A stretch of DNA of 17,656 nucleotides from Thermoplasmata archaeon. GTDB taxonomy: Archaea; Thermoplasmatota; Thermoplasmata; Lutacidiplasmatales; UBA184. Where the stretch lies: contig JASHQY010000121.1 of NCBI GenBank assembly GCA_030038885.1, positions 1 to 17,656 on the forward strand. The letters run 5' to 3'. Made by a program: the position numbers and the translations under genes. This document shows, piece by piece, positions 7,027 through 14,049 of this stretch (position 1 is the stretch's first letter; each line of letters begins with the position of its first letter). Below the pieces are notes generated by a model. It was not told where the DNA came from. It searched no databases and saw nothing but the letters and a program-made list of their open reading frames with translations.

Positions 7027-8127
7027 ATGCCCGCTGCCGACGCGCCCCGACTGAAGGTCGTCTACATTCTCGGGAGCAGCCGATCCGGTTCGACGTTGCT
7101 GGACACGCTCATCGGCAACGCGGACCGGACGCTCTCGGCCGGTGAGCTCGGCCACCTATTCTGGGCGTTCGACGCGGCCCGGGCGGGTAAGACCTCCGCC
7201 CTTTCCTGGTGTTCGTGCGGCCGTCTCGTCACCGACTGCCCCGTATGGTCCACCGTGTGGGCCGAGCTGGCCACGAGATACGATCTGAAAGAGCTGAGTC
7301 GACAGACGGACCGCTTCGAGACGATCGTGCGGTCCGCGCCCACCGACGTTCTCGCCCCCGTGGTCCTTCGGGGGGCCCTGCGCCGGCATCTCGAGGCGCT
7401 CGTCTTCACCGTGCGCTCGCTCGCACGGATCACGGACGTTCGCGCGGTCGTGGACTCGAGTAAATGCCCTTCCCGCGCGTGGTTGTATTCGCGTTTGCCT
7501 TCGGAGTCCTTCGACCTACGGTTCCTCCACGTCGTCCGCGATGGGCCCACGGTCGTATCCTCTGCCGTGACCCATTTCGAGCCCAGCGAGGTCGAGGGCC
7601 GGCCCGCGCCGTATCCCCCGCTGCTGGCCGTGGCCACCGCCACGCTTCACTGGCTCTACATGAACGTCGCCGCGTCGATGATCGGCCGACTCCACCGCCG
7701 TCGGTATCTTCGGGTCGATTTCGAGGATTTTGCCCAGCGACCGCTGGAATCGCTCTCCGCGCTGGAGTCGTTCCTCGATATCGATCTCGAGCCGGTGCGT
7801 CAGCGAATCCGGGACGGACAGACGCTGACCCCCGGCCACATTCTGTGCGGCAATCGTTCGAAGCTCTCGTCGGCACAGCTTCGGCCGCCGCCGGCTCGCC
7901 CGGGGAGGGACTCCCTCTCGGCGGGGCAGCGGTTCGTCTTTGACGCGCTGGGCGGCTGGTTGCAGTGGTACTATTTTCAGGCTCGTCCGTCGCGCATGTC
8001 CTCCGCGATCCGGGCCTTTAGCGGACGCATCGACGCGCCGGTGGCTCTCGGTTCCCGACGGGAGGAACCGTCATCTCGAACTTCGTCGACGCCGGACCTC
8101 CCGCTTCGGCCGGGCCGCACGACCTAG
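7027..8127 (+). CDS. PAPS-dependent sulfotransferase
   Basis: Transfers sulfate from PAPS to a hydroxyl or amine, probably on a glycan or glycolipid. The first strand and 5'-phosphosulfate loop are VVYILGSSRSGSTLL (S17-S-R-S-G-S-T23). The 3'-phosphate site is FLHVVRDGPTVVSS, with R171 and S179. A CSCGRLVTDCPVW segment (62-74) is a cysteine pattern seen in many prokaryotic sulfotransferases. YLRVDFEDFAQRPLESLSALESFL matches the conserved late region of the family. The 366 residues are a usual length, and the last 40 are Arg/Ser/Pro-rich and probably disordered. A strong ribosome-binding site fixes the start. Divergent cysC supplies the donor. The acceptor is unknown; the surrounding glycosyltransferases point to a sulfated surface glycan. 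Its stop lies 117 bases before the GT-C gene, which has its own TATA box. Confidence 0.88.
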   Translation: MPAADAPRLKVVYILGSSRSGSTLLDTLIGNADRTLSAGELGHLFWAFDAARAGKTSALSWCSCGRLVTDCPVWSTVWAELATRYDLKELSRQTDRFETIVRSAPTDVLAPVVLRGALRRHLEALVFTVRSLARITDVRAVVDSSKCPSRAWLYSRLPSESFDLRFLHVVRDGPTVVSSAVTHFEPSEVEGRPAPYPPLLAVATATLHWLYMNVAASMIGRLHRRRYLRVDFEDFAQRPLESLSALESFLDIDLEPVRQRIRDGQTLTPGHILCGNRSKLSSAQLRPPPARPGRDSLSAGQRFVFDALGGWLQWYYFQARPSRMSSAIRAFSGRIDAPVALGSRREEPSSRTSSTPDLPLRPGRTT

Positions 8128-8193
8128 AGAGCGTTCCTGCCGAACGATCCGTCCCCGGGTCATGGGAAATAAGACGCCTCTCCGCGCGCGCGC

Positions 8194-8203
8194 AGTTATA
8201 ACT
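8194..8203 (+). promoter_or_regulatory. TATA box of the GT-C gene
   Basis: AGTTATAACT is a perfect ten-base palindrome embedded in GC-rich sequence and contains a TTATAA core. A start about 26 bases downstream, near 8224, gives a leader of about 21 bases to GTG at 8245. Confidence 0.55.
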
Positions 8204-8244
8204 AGCCCCCATCGGCTTCGCCGCTCTGTTCGGGTGGCCCTCCA

Positions 8245-10197
8245 GTGGTGACCGCAGAACCTGCCGATGGTCCCGTCTTCCCGGCACGGCCGGACGCCGG
8301 TTCGACGGCTCCGGGCACGCCACCGCCTGCCCCGTCTGCGCCGGAGGATTCGGTCTCTCTCGTGCTCGATCCCGACTACCGTTTGGATCCGAAACTGACC
8401 CTGGTCGCGTTGGGGCTTTCCTTGCTGGGATTCCTGGCGGTCGCGTACCTCCTGTACTCGTTCAAAATCTACGGCACCGGCCCCACCCTGCATGGTCTCC
8501 CGACCCGGGTCCTCTTCGTCTTCGCGCTCGCGCTCGCAGCCGCGCCCATGATGCTGGCGATCTTCCGCCGCCCCCCCGTTCTGGCCGTTCTCCCGGCCGT
8601 CGCGCTGGTCTTTCTCCTGTATCCGCTGTTCACGCCGTACGGGATTCCCAGCGGGCAGGATGCGATCTTCAACTACCAGTTCGCGGACGCGATCCTGCTT
8701 TCGGGTCGTTGGGCCCCCACCCTAGGGGTCACGTACCAGGCGGTCGCCTACTCGTACTACCCGGCCAGCGCGGTGTTCAACGCGGAACTCGCGTCCTTCA
8801 CCGGACTCCCCCTGCTCGGAACGTATCTCTGGGGAGTGCCGTTGCTGCGGCTCCTGATGCTCCCGGCGATCATCTACGCGGTGGGACATCGATACTTCGG
8901 CCAACGCGTCGCGTTCGTGGCGCTGCTGATCTTCATGGCGACCCCCTCGATCGAGTTCAACTACCCGGTGCAGTCGGAGTTCGCGATCCCGTTCTTCGCG
9001 CTGCTGTTGATGATGCTGGGCTACCTGGTGGTCGGGTACCGGTGGGAGCAGGGAGCGGTCCTCACCACCGCGGTCGTGCTCGCCGCGTTCGTGGTGATGA
9101 GCCATCATCTGACGTCGTACATCCTGATGGCGTGGCTCGCCGGTCTGCTGCTCCTCTGGGGGACCGTTCGGTCCTTCGCAAGCCGACGTGTATGGCTCGC
9201 CGGCGCGGCGATCGGGGGGTACGTCGCGTTCTTCGTCGCCTACACCTACGAGGTCAGTCTTCCCAACTTCACCGCGAACTACCAATCGCTCCTCGTCGTC
9301 GCGAACGAAGTCCGCCACTACTCGACCGCGTCCGTCGGCGCCGCCGCGTCGGTGGGATCTTCGTTCCCCGAGTATCAATTGGCCTGGACATACGTGGCCT
9401 ACCTCGGCCTGATCGTTCTGGCCGTGCTGACCGCACGGCAGCTGCTCCGAACGGAACCCCGGCGGTTCGTGACTCCGAACCTGATCATTGCGATCCTCGC
9501 AGCCGTGCTCGCGCTGCCGTTCCTCGCGACGGCGTTCAATTTCGTCTCGGAGCGGGTGATGGAATACAGCGAAGTGTTCATCGCGCCGGGGGTCGCGTGG
9601 TGGCTGCTCCATCGGTTGATGCCGGCGGTGCGGGGCCGGGCCGCAAGTCCGGCCCCCGGGCACGGCCGCCCGCGGGCCCTCTCACGGGCGCGCGGAGCCC
9701 TGGCGGCGGCCCTCGTCCTCGGACTCGTCGTGATCATCTTCACGGGAGGCAGCCTCGTTCCCTACAGCACGCGAGACCAATTCGCTCCGCCCGACGCGAT
9801 CTCGACAGAGTCCCCGCTCCATATCGATCTGAACAGTTACGATCTCGCGCTCTGGGCCGAGTCGCATCTCACCTCGTCGAGCTACGTCTGGGGCGATTTC
9901 CTGACCTTGTGTGTGTTCTCCGGGTTCGGGCGGTTCAATATGCAGTTCGACCAGTACCAGCTGTTCAACGGCACGACGATCCCGCTCGTGGTGTGGGCCC
10001 AGGTGACCGTGGGGTCCTACGTCGTCCTGGACAAGTACATGACCGACTCGATCCCGCAGTTCCCCGGTCCGTCGAACGATCAGCCGACGGCGCCCCTGAC
10101 CCCGGGACAACTCGCCAAGTTCGACAACCCGACCTATTTCGACCGCGTGTACCAGGACTCGACGTACACGATCTACCAGGTCATCGCCGTCCCGTGA
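8245..10197 (+). CDS. Multi-pass membrane protein, GT-C glycosyltransferase-like
   Basis: A protein of about 650 residues with roughly ten or more hydrophobic membrane segments between residues 50 and 510 and a soluble, probably external, C-terminal part. After the second or third segment the loop reads YGIPSGQDAIFNYQFADAILLSGRW. An acidic residue here (D139), followed by a G.W element, is the arrangement of GT-C enzymes, which take sugar from a lipid-phosphate carrier outside the membrane. SHHLTSY (286-292) is a membrane-embedded motif I associate with archaeal GT-C-like proteins. The C-terminal end DNPTYFDRVYQDSTYTIYQV resembles the last strands of this group. The first 45 residues are Pro/Ala-rich and cytoplasmic-looking. 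GTG at 8245 and GTG at 8248 are equivalent starts. A role downstream of the GT2 enzyme is likely; a polymerase or another membrane function cannot be excluded. Confidence 0.75.
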   Translation: MVTAEPADGPVFPARPDAGSTAPGTPPPAPSAPEDSVSLVLDPDYRLDPKLTLVALGLSLLGFLAVAYLLYSFKIYGTGPTLHGLPTRVLFVFALALAAAPMMLAIFRRPPVLAVLPAVALVFLLYPLFTPYGIPSGQDAIFNYQFADAILLSGRWAPTLGVTYQAVAYSYYPASAVFNAELASFTGLPLLGTYLWGVPLLRLLMLPAIIYAVGHRYFGQRVAFVALLIFMATPSIEFNYPVQSEFAIPFFALLLMMLGYLVVGYRWEQGAVLTTAVVLAAFVVMSHHLTSYILMAWLAGLLLLWGTVRSFASRRVWLAGAAIGGYVAFFVAYTYEVSLPNFTANYQSLLVVANEVRHYSTASVGAAASVGSSFPEYQLAWTYVAYLGLIVLAVLTARQLLRTEPRRFVTPNLIIAILAAVLALPFLATAFNFVSERVMEYSEVFIAPGVAWWLLHRLMPAVRGRAASPAPGHGRPRALSRARGALAAALVLGLVVIIFTGGSLVPYSTRDQFAPPDAISTESPLHIDLNSYDLALWAESHLTSSSYVWGDFLTLCVFSGFGRFNMQFDQYQLFNGTTIPLVVWAQVTVGSYVVLDKYMTDSIPQFPGPSNDQPTAPLTPGQLAKFDNPTYFDRVYQDSTYTIYQVIAVP

Positions 10198-10339
10198 TAC
10201 GTGGCGTAATCGACCCGGACGTCGCCCCGGACGGGTGATCGCACGGCCGGACCGAACCCTCCGAATCTTCGACGGCCCCCGCGAGCCAGCGAAGGGCGGT
10301 GGCCGGGGCGCAGGGTGCCCGAGTCGCGCAACCGCCGGA

Positions 10340-11491
10340 CTATCGCACGGCCGACCGCGGACCAGCTCCGGACCATCGAGGGGCCGCGTCCGGGGGCGGT
10401 GAGAACCGGTTCGCGTGGGAGAATCCTTCGGCCGACGGGGCCGGGGATCCCGCTGGGGCGGCTCGACGGGCCACCGCGTCGACCCACACGGCCTCGAATC
10501 GCGCGATCTGGGCTCGGACGAAGTACGGGTCTCGCGTGACAAAACCGAAGCCGGCCTCCCGTGATCCCCCGGCCAGGGCCGGGAACCGCACCGCGACCCG
10601 GCCATCGATCACGTACAGGTGGGCTCCGAGCGGAGTGAAGTGGCGGAGCTCGAACGAGGGGCCCCGCAGCGAGGCCTCGCGCCGGAGCTGCGACGCGAAC
10701 CGACGGTCCGCGGTGAGGTAATCGAGCACCAACCGAACGTGATGCCCCTCGGTCGCGATCCGGACGAGGGAGGCAGCGACGCGCCCCCGGAGATCGGGAG
10801 AGATCATCCGGGGACGCACCAGCGCCACCACCTCGTTGCGCGCGCCCTCGAGCTCGGTCAGGAGAATCGAATCGGACGGCGTCCCCATCGCGGTGAGGCG
10901 GGTCGCGGAGGCTCTTGCGGCGTTGGCCGGGTCGGGAGGTCCGCGCCGACCATCGTCCGCTCCAGCGGCCGGGAGGCCACCGGACGGCAGGTCGTGACCG
11001 CCGGGGAACGTCTGCACGAGCCAGTGCCGCAGCTCGATCTCATCCCGCAGGAACATCACGTTCCGTTCGACCAGCACGCGCAACGGCACCGCCGAGTACT
11101 CTCGCGGCCACCGCCGGTCCGACCGCGCGAGGCCCCGAGCGAGGAGCCGAGCGAGAATCCGGTACCCCGTCGCCCGATGCAGGCCGGATCCTTCGGTGAC
11201 GCGTCGCGCGTCCTGGGGACCTTGCACGATCAAGGTGAGGTAGAGTTTCGCCTCCCGGGACGACAGTCCGAAGCCCCGGAGCGCGCGGGGACCGACCGGG
11301 TCGACCGTTGGCAAGGACTCCGGCGCGCGATCCGCCCGGGGGTCCGTCACGGGGGGGGAGAGCCCGCCGAGCCGTCGCCGACGCGGATCCAGCTCCCGGG
11401 GCGCGCTGAGCCCGGGGTCCTCCACACGTCCGGTCCCCCGCAACGGTATCACCCCGGACCGAAGCCCGGCGAGCGAGCCTTCGCGGGACAA
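10340..11491 (-). CDS. TrmB-family transcriptional regulator
   Basis: An archaeal-type sugar-responsive regulator by family. Residues 70-140 form the winged helix: LRGFGLSSREAKLYLTLIVQG, then DARRVTEGSGLHRATGYRILARLLARGLA, then the wing leading to EYSAVPLRVLVER, which is characteristic of TrmB. A predicted helical linker follows, containing a low-complexity Gly/Asp/Ala insertion. The C-terminal domain (about 215-345: NEVVALVRPRM through HHVRLVLDYLTADRRF to HLYVIDGRVAVRFP) resembles the phospholipase-D-like effector domain of the family. The tail is Pro/Arg-rich. The start is uncertain: an in-frame stop lies at 11495-11497, TTG at 11491 is the longest choice, and GTG 11452, GTG 11350 or TTG 11314 would trim a low-complexity lead without touching the HTH. 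It is divergent from the HAD phosphatase and might control the local glycan genes. Confidence 0.82.
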   Translation of the reverse strand: MSREGSLAGLRSGVIPLRGTGRVEDPGLSAPRELDPRRRRLGGLSPPVTDPRADRAPESLPTVDPVGPRALRGFGLSSREAKLYLTLIVQGPQDARRVTEGSGLHRATGYRILARLLARGLARSDRRWPREYSAVPLRVLVERNVMFLRDEIELRHWLVQTFPGGHDLPSGGLPAAGADDGRRGPPDPANAARASATRLTAMGTPSDSILLTELEGARNEVVALVRPRMISPDLRGRVAASLVRIATEGHHVRLVLDYLTADRRFASQLRREASLRGPSFELRHFTPLGAHLYVIDGRVAVRFPALAGGSREAGFGFVTRDPYFVRAQIARFEAVWVDAVARRAAPAGSPAPSAEGFSHANRFSPPPDAAPRWSGAGPRSAVR

Positions 11492-11520
11492 GTCTCAACT
11501 CTCGACCGGATTCGAGCCAC

Positions 11521-11551
11521 GATGTATAGTGCGCAGTCATACGTATTTATC
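11521..11551. promoter_or_regulatory. AT-rich divergent promoter region with a small palindrome
   Basis: Two TATA-like elements sit here: ACTATACAT on the minus strand (11529-11521) and TATTTATC/GATAAATA (11544-11551), readable in both directions. The palindrome ATACGTAT (11539-11546) overlaps the second. The arrangement could serve the TrmB gene leftward and could hold an autoregulatory operator. For the rightward phosphatase gene, a TTTTAG element near 11638 is closer. Confidence 0.4.
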
Positions 11552-11675
11552 CCTATTGGCGACTCGACTCCCGGTACGCGAATTCTCAGCCCAGGGCCCG
11601 AGATGCGGCAGGTCTGGGAGGACGGGGAGGGCGGCACGTTTTAGGGAACTCCATCCACCCCAGGCCCTGGGTCGG

Positions 11676-11683
11676 AGGAGGTG
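11676..11683 (+). promoter_or_regulatory. Ribosome-binding site deciding the HAD phosphatase start
   Basis: AGGAGGTG is a near-perfect archaeal Shine-Dalgarno ending four bases before GTG at 11688. It argues for this start over the long upstream extension of the open frame, which goes back to 11529 and has no domain content. Confidence 0.7.
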
Positions 11684-11687
11684 GGCG

Positions 11688-12482
11688 GTGTCACGAGCTA
11701 CGGTCGAGTCCCGCGCGGATCGACGGGACCCGCGCCGGACCCCGCTTCGGGTGTTCGTCGACTTCGATGGAACCTTGGTCCAACCGAACGTCGCGATTCT
11801 GCTCGTCGAACGATTTGCGCCGAATGGCAGAAGGGTCGCGCGCGAGGTCGACGAGCAGCTGCACCAGGGTCGGATCACGCTGCGCCAGGCGTGGGACCGG
11901 CAAGCGGCCCTCCTGCCTTGGGACCAGATCCCGGCGATGACCGAGTACGTGGTCCGGCACGTGCGTCTGCGCGGGGGAGCGCACCCGTTCGTCGATCTGC
12001 TGCGGGAGCACCGGGTGCCCACGATGATCGTCTCGGGAGGTCTCGACTTCTACATCCGACCGATCTTGGAGAGGGAGGGGATCGACCTCGAGTTCCGGTC
12101 CGACACCGCCCATCGGGGCGAGGACGGACGGATCCGCGTGACGCACCCCTACGGGCACGCCGAGTGCCGCCGGTGCGGCATTTGCAAGGCCCAGCTGGTC
12201 CATCCCCCGGAGGTCGCCGACCCGAGGACCGTCTTCATCGGCGACGGGAGCACCGACCGATTCGCCGCAGAGGTCGCGGACCTCGTCTTCGCGCGGGGGC
12301 GGTTATTGGCGTACTGCCGCGAGCACGGGATTCGCTCCTACCCGTTCGAGGGCTTTACGCCGGTGACGCGCCGTCTGCGCAGATGGCTCATCGGCGAAGA
12401 ACGTTGGCCCGCGCGGCGCGCCCGGGGCATCGCAGATTCTCCGTGTCCCATCTCGCAGCGCCTCCGCACGGTCGGTGCCTAG
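11688..12482 (+). CDS. HAD-superfamily (HAD-IB, MtnX/SerB-like) phosphatase
   Basis: A 264-residue phosphomonoesterase acting through a phospho-aspartate. Motif I is VFVDFDGTL with nucleophile D25 and acid D27. Motif II is MIVSGG with S116, motif III is probably K167, and motif IV is FIGDGSTD with D186 and D190. Between motifs II and III, C160, C163 and C166 form a CxxCGxC cluster. A similar Cys-rich CGxCK stretch occurs in MtnX-type phosphatases of methionine salvage; in SerB-type enzymes this region has no such cluster. The substrate is therefore unclear: a methionine-salvage intermediate, phosphoserine or a sugar phosphate from the glycan pathway are all possible. The Arg-rich C-terminus looks disordered. 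The gene has its own ribosome-binding site, is divergent from the TrmB gene and is convergent with the FemAB-like gene (52 bases apart). Confidence 0.86.
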   Translation: MSRATVESRADRRDPRRTPLRVFVDFDGTLVQPNVAILLVERFAPNGRRVAREVDEQLHQGRITLRQAWDRQAALLPWDQIPAMTEYVVRHVRLRGGAHPFVDLLREHRVPTMIVSGGLDFYIRPILEREGIDLEFRSDTAHRGEDGRIRVTHPYGHAECRRCGICKAQLVHPPEVADPRTVFIGDGSTDRFAAEVADLVFARGRLLAYCREHGIRSYPFEGFTPVTRRLRRWLIGEERWPARRARGIADSPCPISQRLRTVGA

Positions 12483-12534
12483 GATTCTGACCCAAGTGCG
12501 GGGAGGGTCCCGCCACCGTCCGCTGGGGCGTACG

Positions 12535-13614
12535 TCAGGACGAAGGGCGAATCACCTGGGTCGGGGGGGCCCGAACTCCTCCCCGGAAGGGTCCCCGCTG
12601 CAAAAGGACCGAGCGAAACAGATCCGGTCGGCGTCGGACCAGTTCCGTCAGTTGCCGGAACAGCACGCCCTCGAGATACTCTTCGCCCCCGACCACCGTT
12701 CCTCCCCACTTGAGCTTGAAGCGACGGATTCCGTCGAGGCCGGAACCGGAGGGTGGGAGCCCGAGCAGGTCGAGGACGGTTGCTCCCCGGGCCCTGCAGA
12801 ATTTCATCGTCTCCCAATAGAGAAGGCTCGTGCACTGGACCTTGGCGTACGCGGGCGAGTTGGCCGCCACGATCAGCCCGGCCTTGCGGTTGTTGATCTC
12901 GATCACGGCGACGGCGGCCAGCTCCGTTCCGGCTTCAAGCACGAGAACATGGAACTTGCCGACCGGATGGAAGATCTCGTGCATCCGTACGAGCCGGGTA
13001 TGGCTGATGGGTGCGAAGTCCCGGTCCCTTCCGAACTGATCGATCAGCTGGTACGCGCGATCGAGGTCCGATCCCGACGTAACTTCCCGGGGCTTCAGAC
13101 CATGGTCCTGGGCCTTCCGGATGCCTTGTCGCACCGAGTGCTCCGCACTCCGGAGCTGGGCCTCTTCGGTCCGCACGAGGTCGATGAAGATGGTCTCCAC
13201 GGGCACGGCGGCACGGTGCATCCCGAAGGCGGTCAGGTTCCACGGATGGCCGGCGATCGGCCGGGCAAAGCCGCTGTCCACCACGTGGACCGCGTCCTGA
13301 AAGGCCCGCGAGACCAGCGCCCTCACTTGGTCCTCGTACCCCGGGAGGAACAGCGGCCCGTCGAGCATCTCGAGGTGACGCGAGGGGAGACGCCGCTCGA
13401 TCGTGATGCGCACGCCGCCGACCAGCTGCCGGTTCGCGTTCCGAACCGTGAGGAACGAGGACTGCCGCCCCTCACTCCGATCTACGGCCGCGCAGTCGAA
13501 TCGTTGCTCGAGCCCCGGGGGGAGCACGGTGCGATCGACCAGGTCCTCCCATTCGGTCCGATCGAGTTCCGAGGGAGGGTGTGCGCTGACGCAGCATTCC
13601 GTTGGCTCGCGCAC
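12535..13614 (-). CDS. FemAB/BioF2-like acyltransferase (double-GNAT fold)
   Basis: Related to FemAB aminoacyl-tRNA-dependent transferases and the BioF2-like acetyltransferase group found in polysaccharide clusters. The C-terminal GNAT half is clear: LVLEAGTELAAVAVIEINNRKAGLIVAANSPAYAKVQCTS-type strands, the helix SLLYWETMKFCRARGATVLDLLG, then GIRRFKLKWGG ending near residue 305. These features are typical of the family. An N-terminal half with an LEMLDGPLFLPG segment and a helical part (EHSVRQGIRKAQDHGL) precedes it. The frame is open up to ATG at 13836, but a TATA box at 13651-13660 would start transcription near 13630, so I choose GTG at 13614 (359 residues, a normal family length). TTG at 13617 is equally close. 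The substrate is unknown. Archaea of this type lack murein, so a surface glycan or lipid acceptor is inferred. Confidence 0.78.
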   Translation of the reverse strand: MREPTECCVSAHPPSELDRTEWEDLVDRTVLPPGLEQRFDCAAVDRSEGRQSSFLTVRNANRQLVGGVRITIERRLPSRHLEMLDGPLFLPGYEDQVRALVSRAFQDAVHVVDSGFARPIAGHPWNLTAFGMHRAAVPVETIFIDLVRTEEAQLRSAEHSVRQGIRKAQDHGLKPREVTSGSDLDRAYQLIDQFGRDRDFAPISHTRLVRMHEIFHPVGKFHVLVLEAGTELAAVAVIEINNRKAGLIVAANSPAYAKVQCTSLLYWETMKFCRARGATVLDLLGLPPSGSGLDGIRRFKLKWGGTVVGGEEYLEGVLFRQLTELVRRRPDLFRSVLLQRGPFRGGVRAPPTQVIRPSS

Positions 13615-13650
13615 CAAGAGCGAACTCCTCGCACCGGTTCGGAGGAGCAG

Positions 13651-13660
13651 GAATTTAAGG
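13651..13660 (-). promoter_or_regulatory. TATA box of the FemAB-like gene
   Basis: On the minus strand the bases read CCTTAAATTC, an isolated AT-rich block in GC-rich sequence. Its position, about 42 bases before GTG 13614, predicts a leader of about 16 bases. It lies inside the longer open frame, which argues against the start at 13836. Confidence 0.55.
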
Positions 13661-13943
13661 CCTGTGTCGACCCGGCCTTCTCGACAGCAATCCCCACGCG
13701 TCCGGAACCCCGGGCGAAGGGTCGGGCGCCGCGATTCCGGAACGAGCGCTCCGGGACCGGAGCGTGGACGGTCGTACGCACCCTCGGGCACGCCGAGATC
13801 GGTCGGCAGAATCGGCCCAGCGGCCCCGTGGGGCACCGCCCATCATCGACCGTCCGCCTCCCGCGGCATCGCTGATGGTCGATGCGATCTCCAGCGCGGG
13901 CGGGTGGGTCCGGCTCGACCGGTCCCTGGAAATCGGCGCTAAT

Positions 13944-13954
13944 GCATATATATC
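13944..13954 (+). promoter_or_regulatory. TATA box of the beta-helix surface protein gene
   Basis: GCATATATATC is the most AT-rich run in this part of the window. A start near 13976 would give a leader of about 74 bases before ATG 14050. The sequence is nearly symmetrical and could also act leftward. Confidence 0.55.
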
Positions 13955-14049
13955 CGCATCCTCGATAACAGCCCGAGCCGTTAGAGCGCCGGGCCCACCG
14001 CGAGTTCGCCCACCGTGGGTCGTCGTTCGAACTACGGGGACACTTGGTG

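Larger units (their letters stand above)
13615..14049. other. Divergent spacer between the FemAB-like and beta-helix genes
   Basis: These 435 bases carry the minus-strand TATA box at 13651-13660 and the plus-strand TATA box at 13944-13954. Bases 13615-13836 are an open extension of the FemAB-like frame with Arg/Pro-rich, domain-free content, and I treat it as non-coding. I see no RNA gene or repeat in the remainder. Confidence 0.5.

Noticed and set aside
8709..10238. A 509-codon plus-strand frame inside the GT-C gene
   Set aside because: No hydrophobic pattern or motif; the real frame has clear membrane segments.
11529..11687. Upstream extension of the HAD phosphatase frame
   Set aside because: The strong AGGAGGTG site before GTG 11688 and the lack of domain content in the extension favour the shorter protein.
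13615..13836. Upstream extension of the FemAB-like frame to ATG 13836
   Set aside because: A good TATA box lies inside it, and its 74 residues are low-complexity Arg/Pro/Gly text, so a start at GTG 13614 is more credible. Homologue alignment would settle it.
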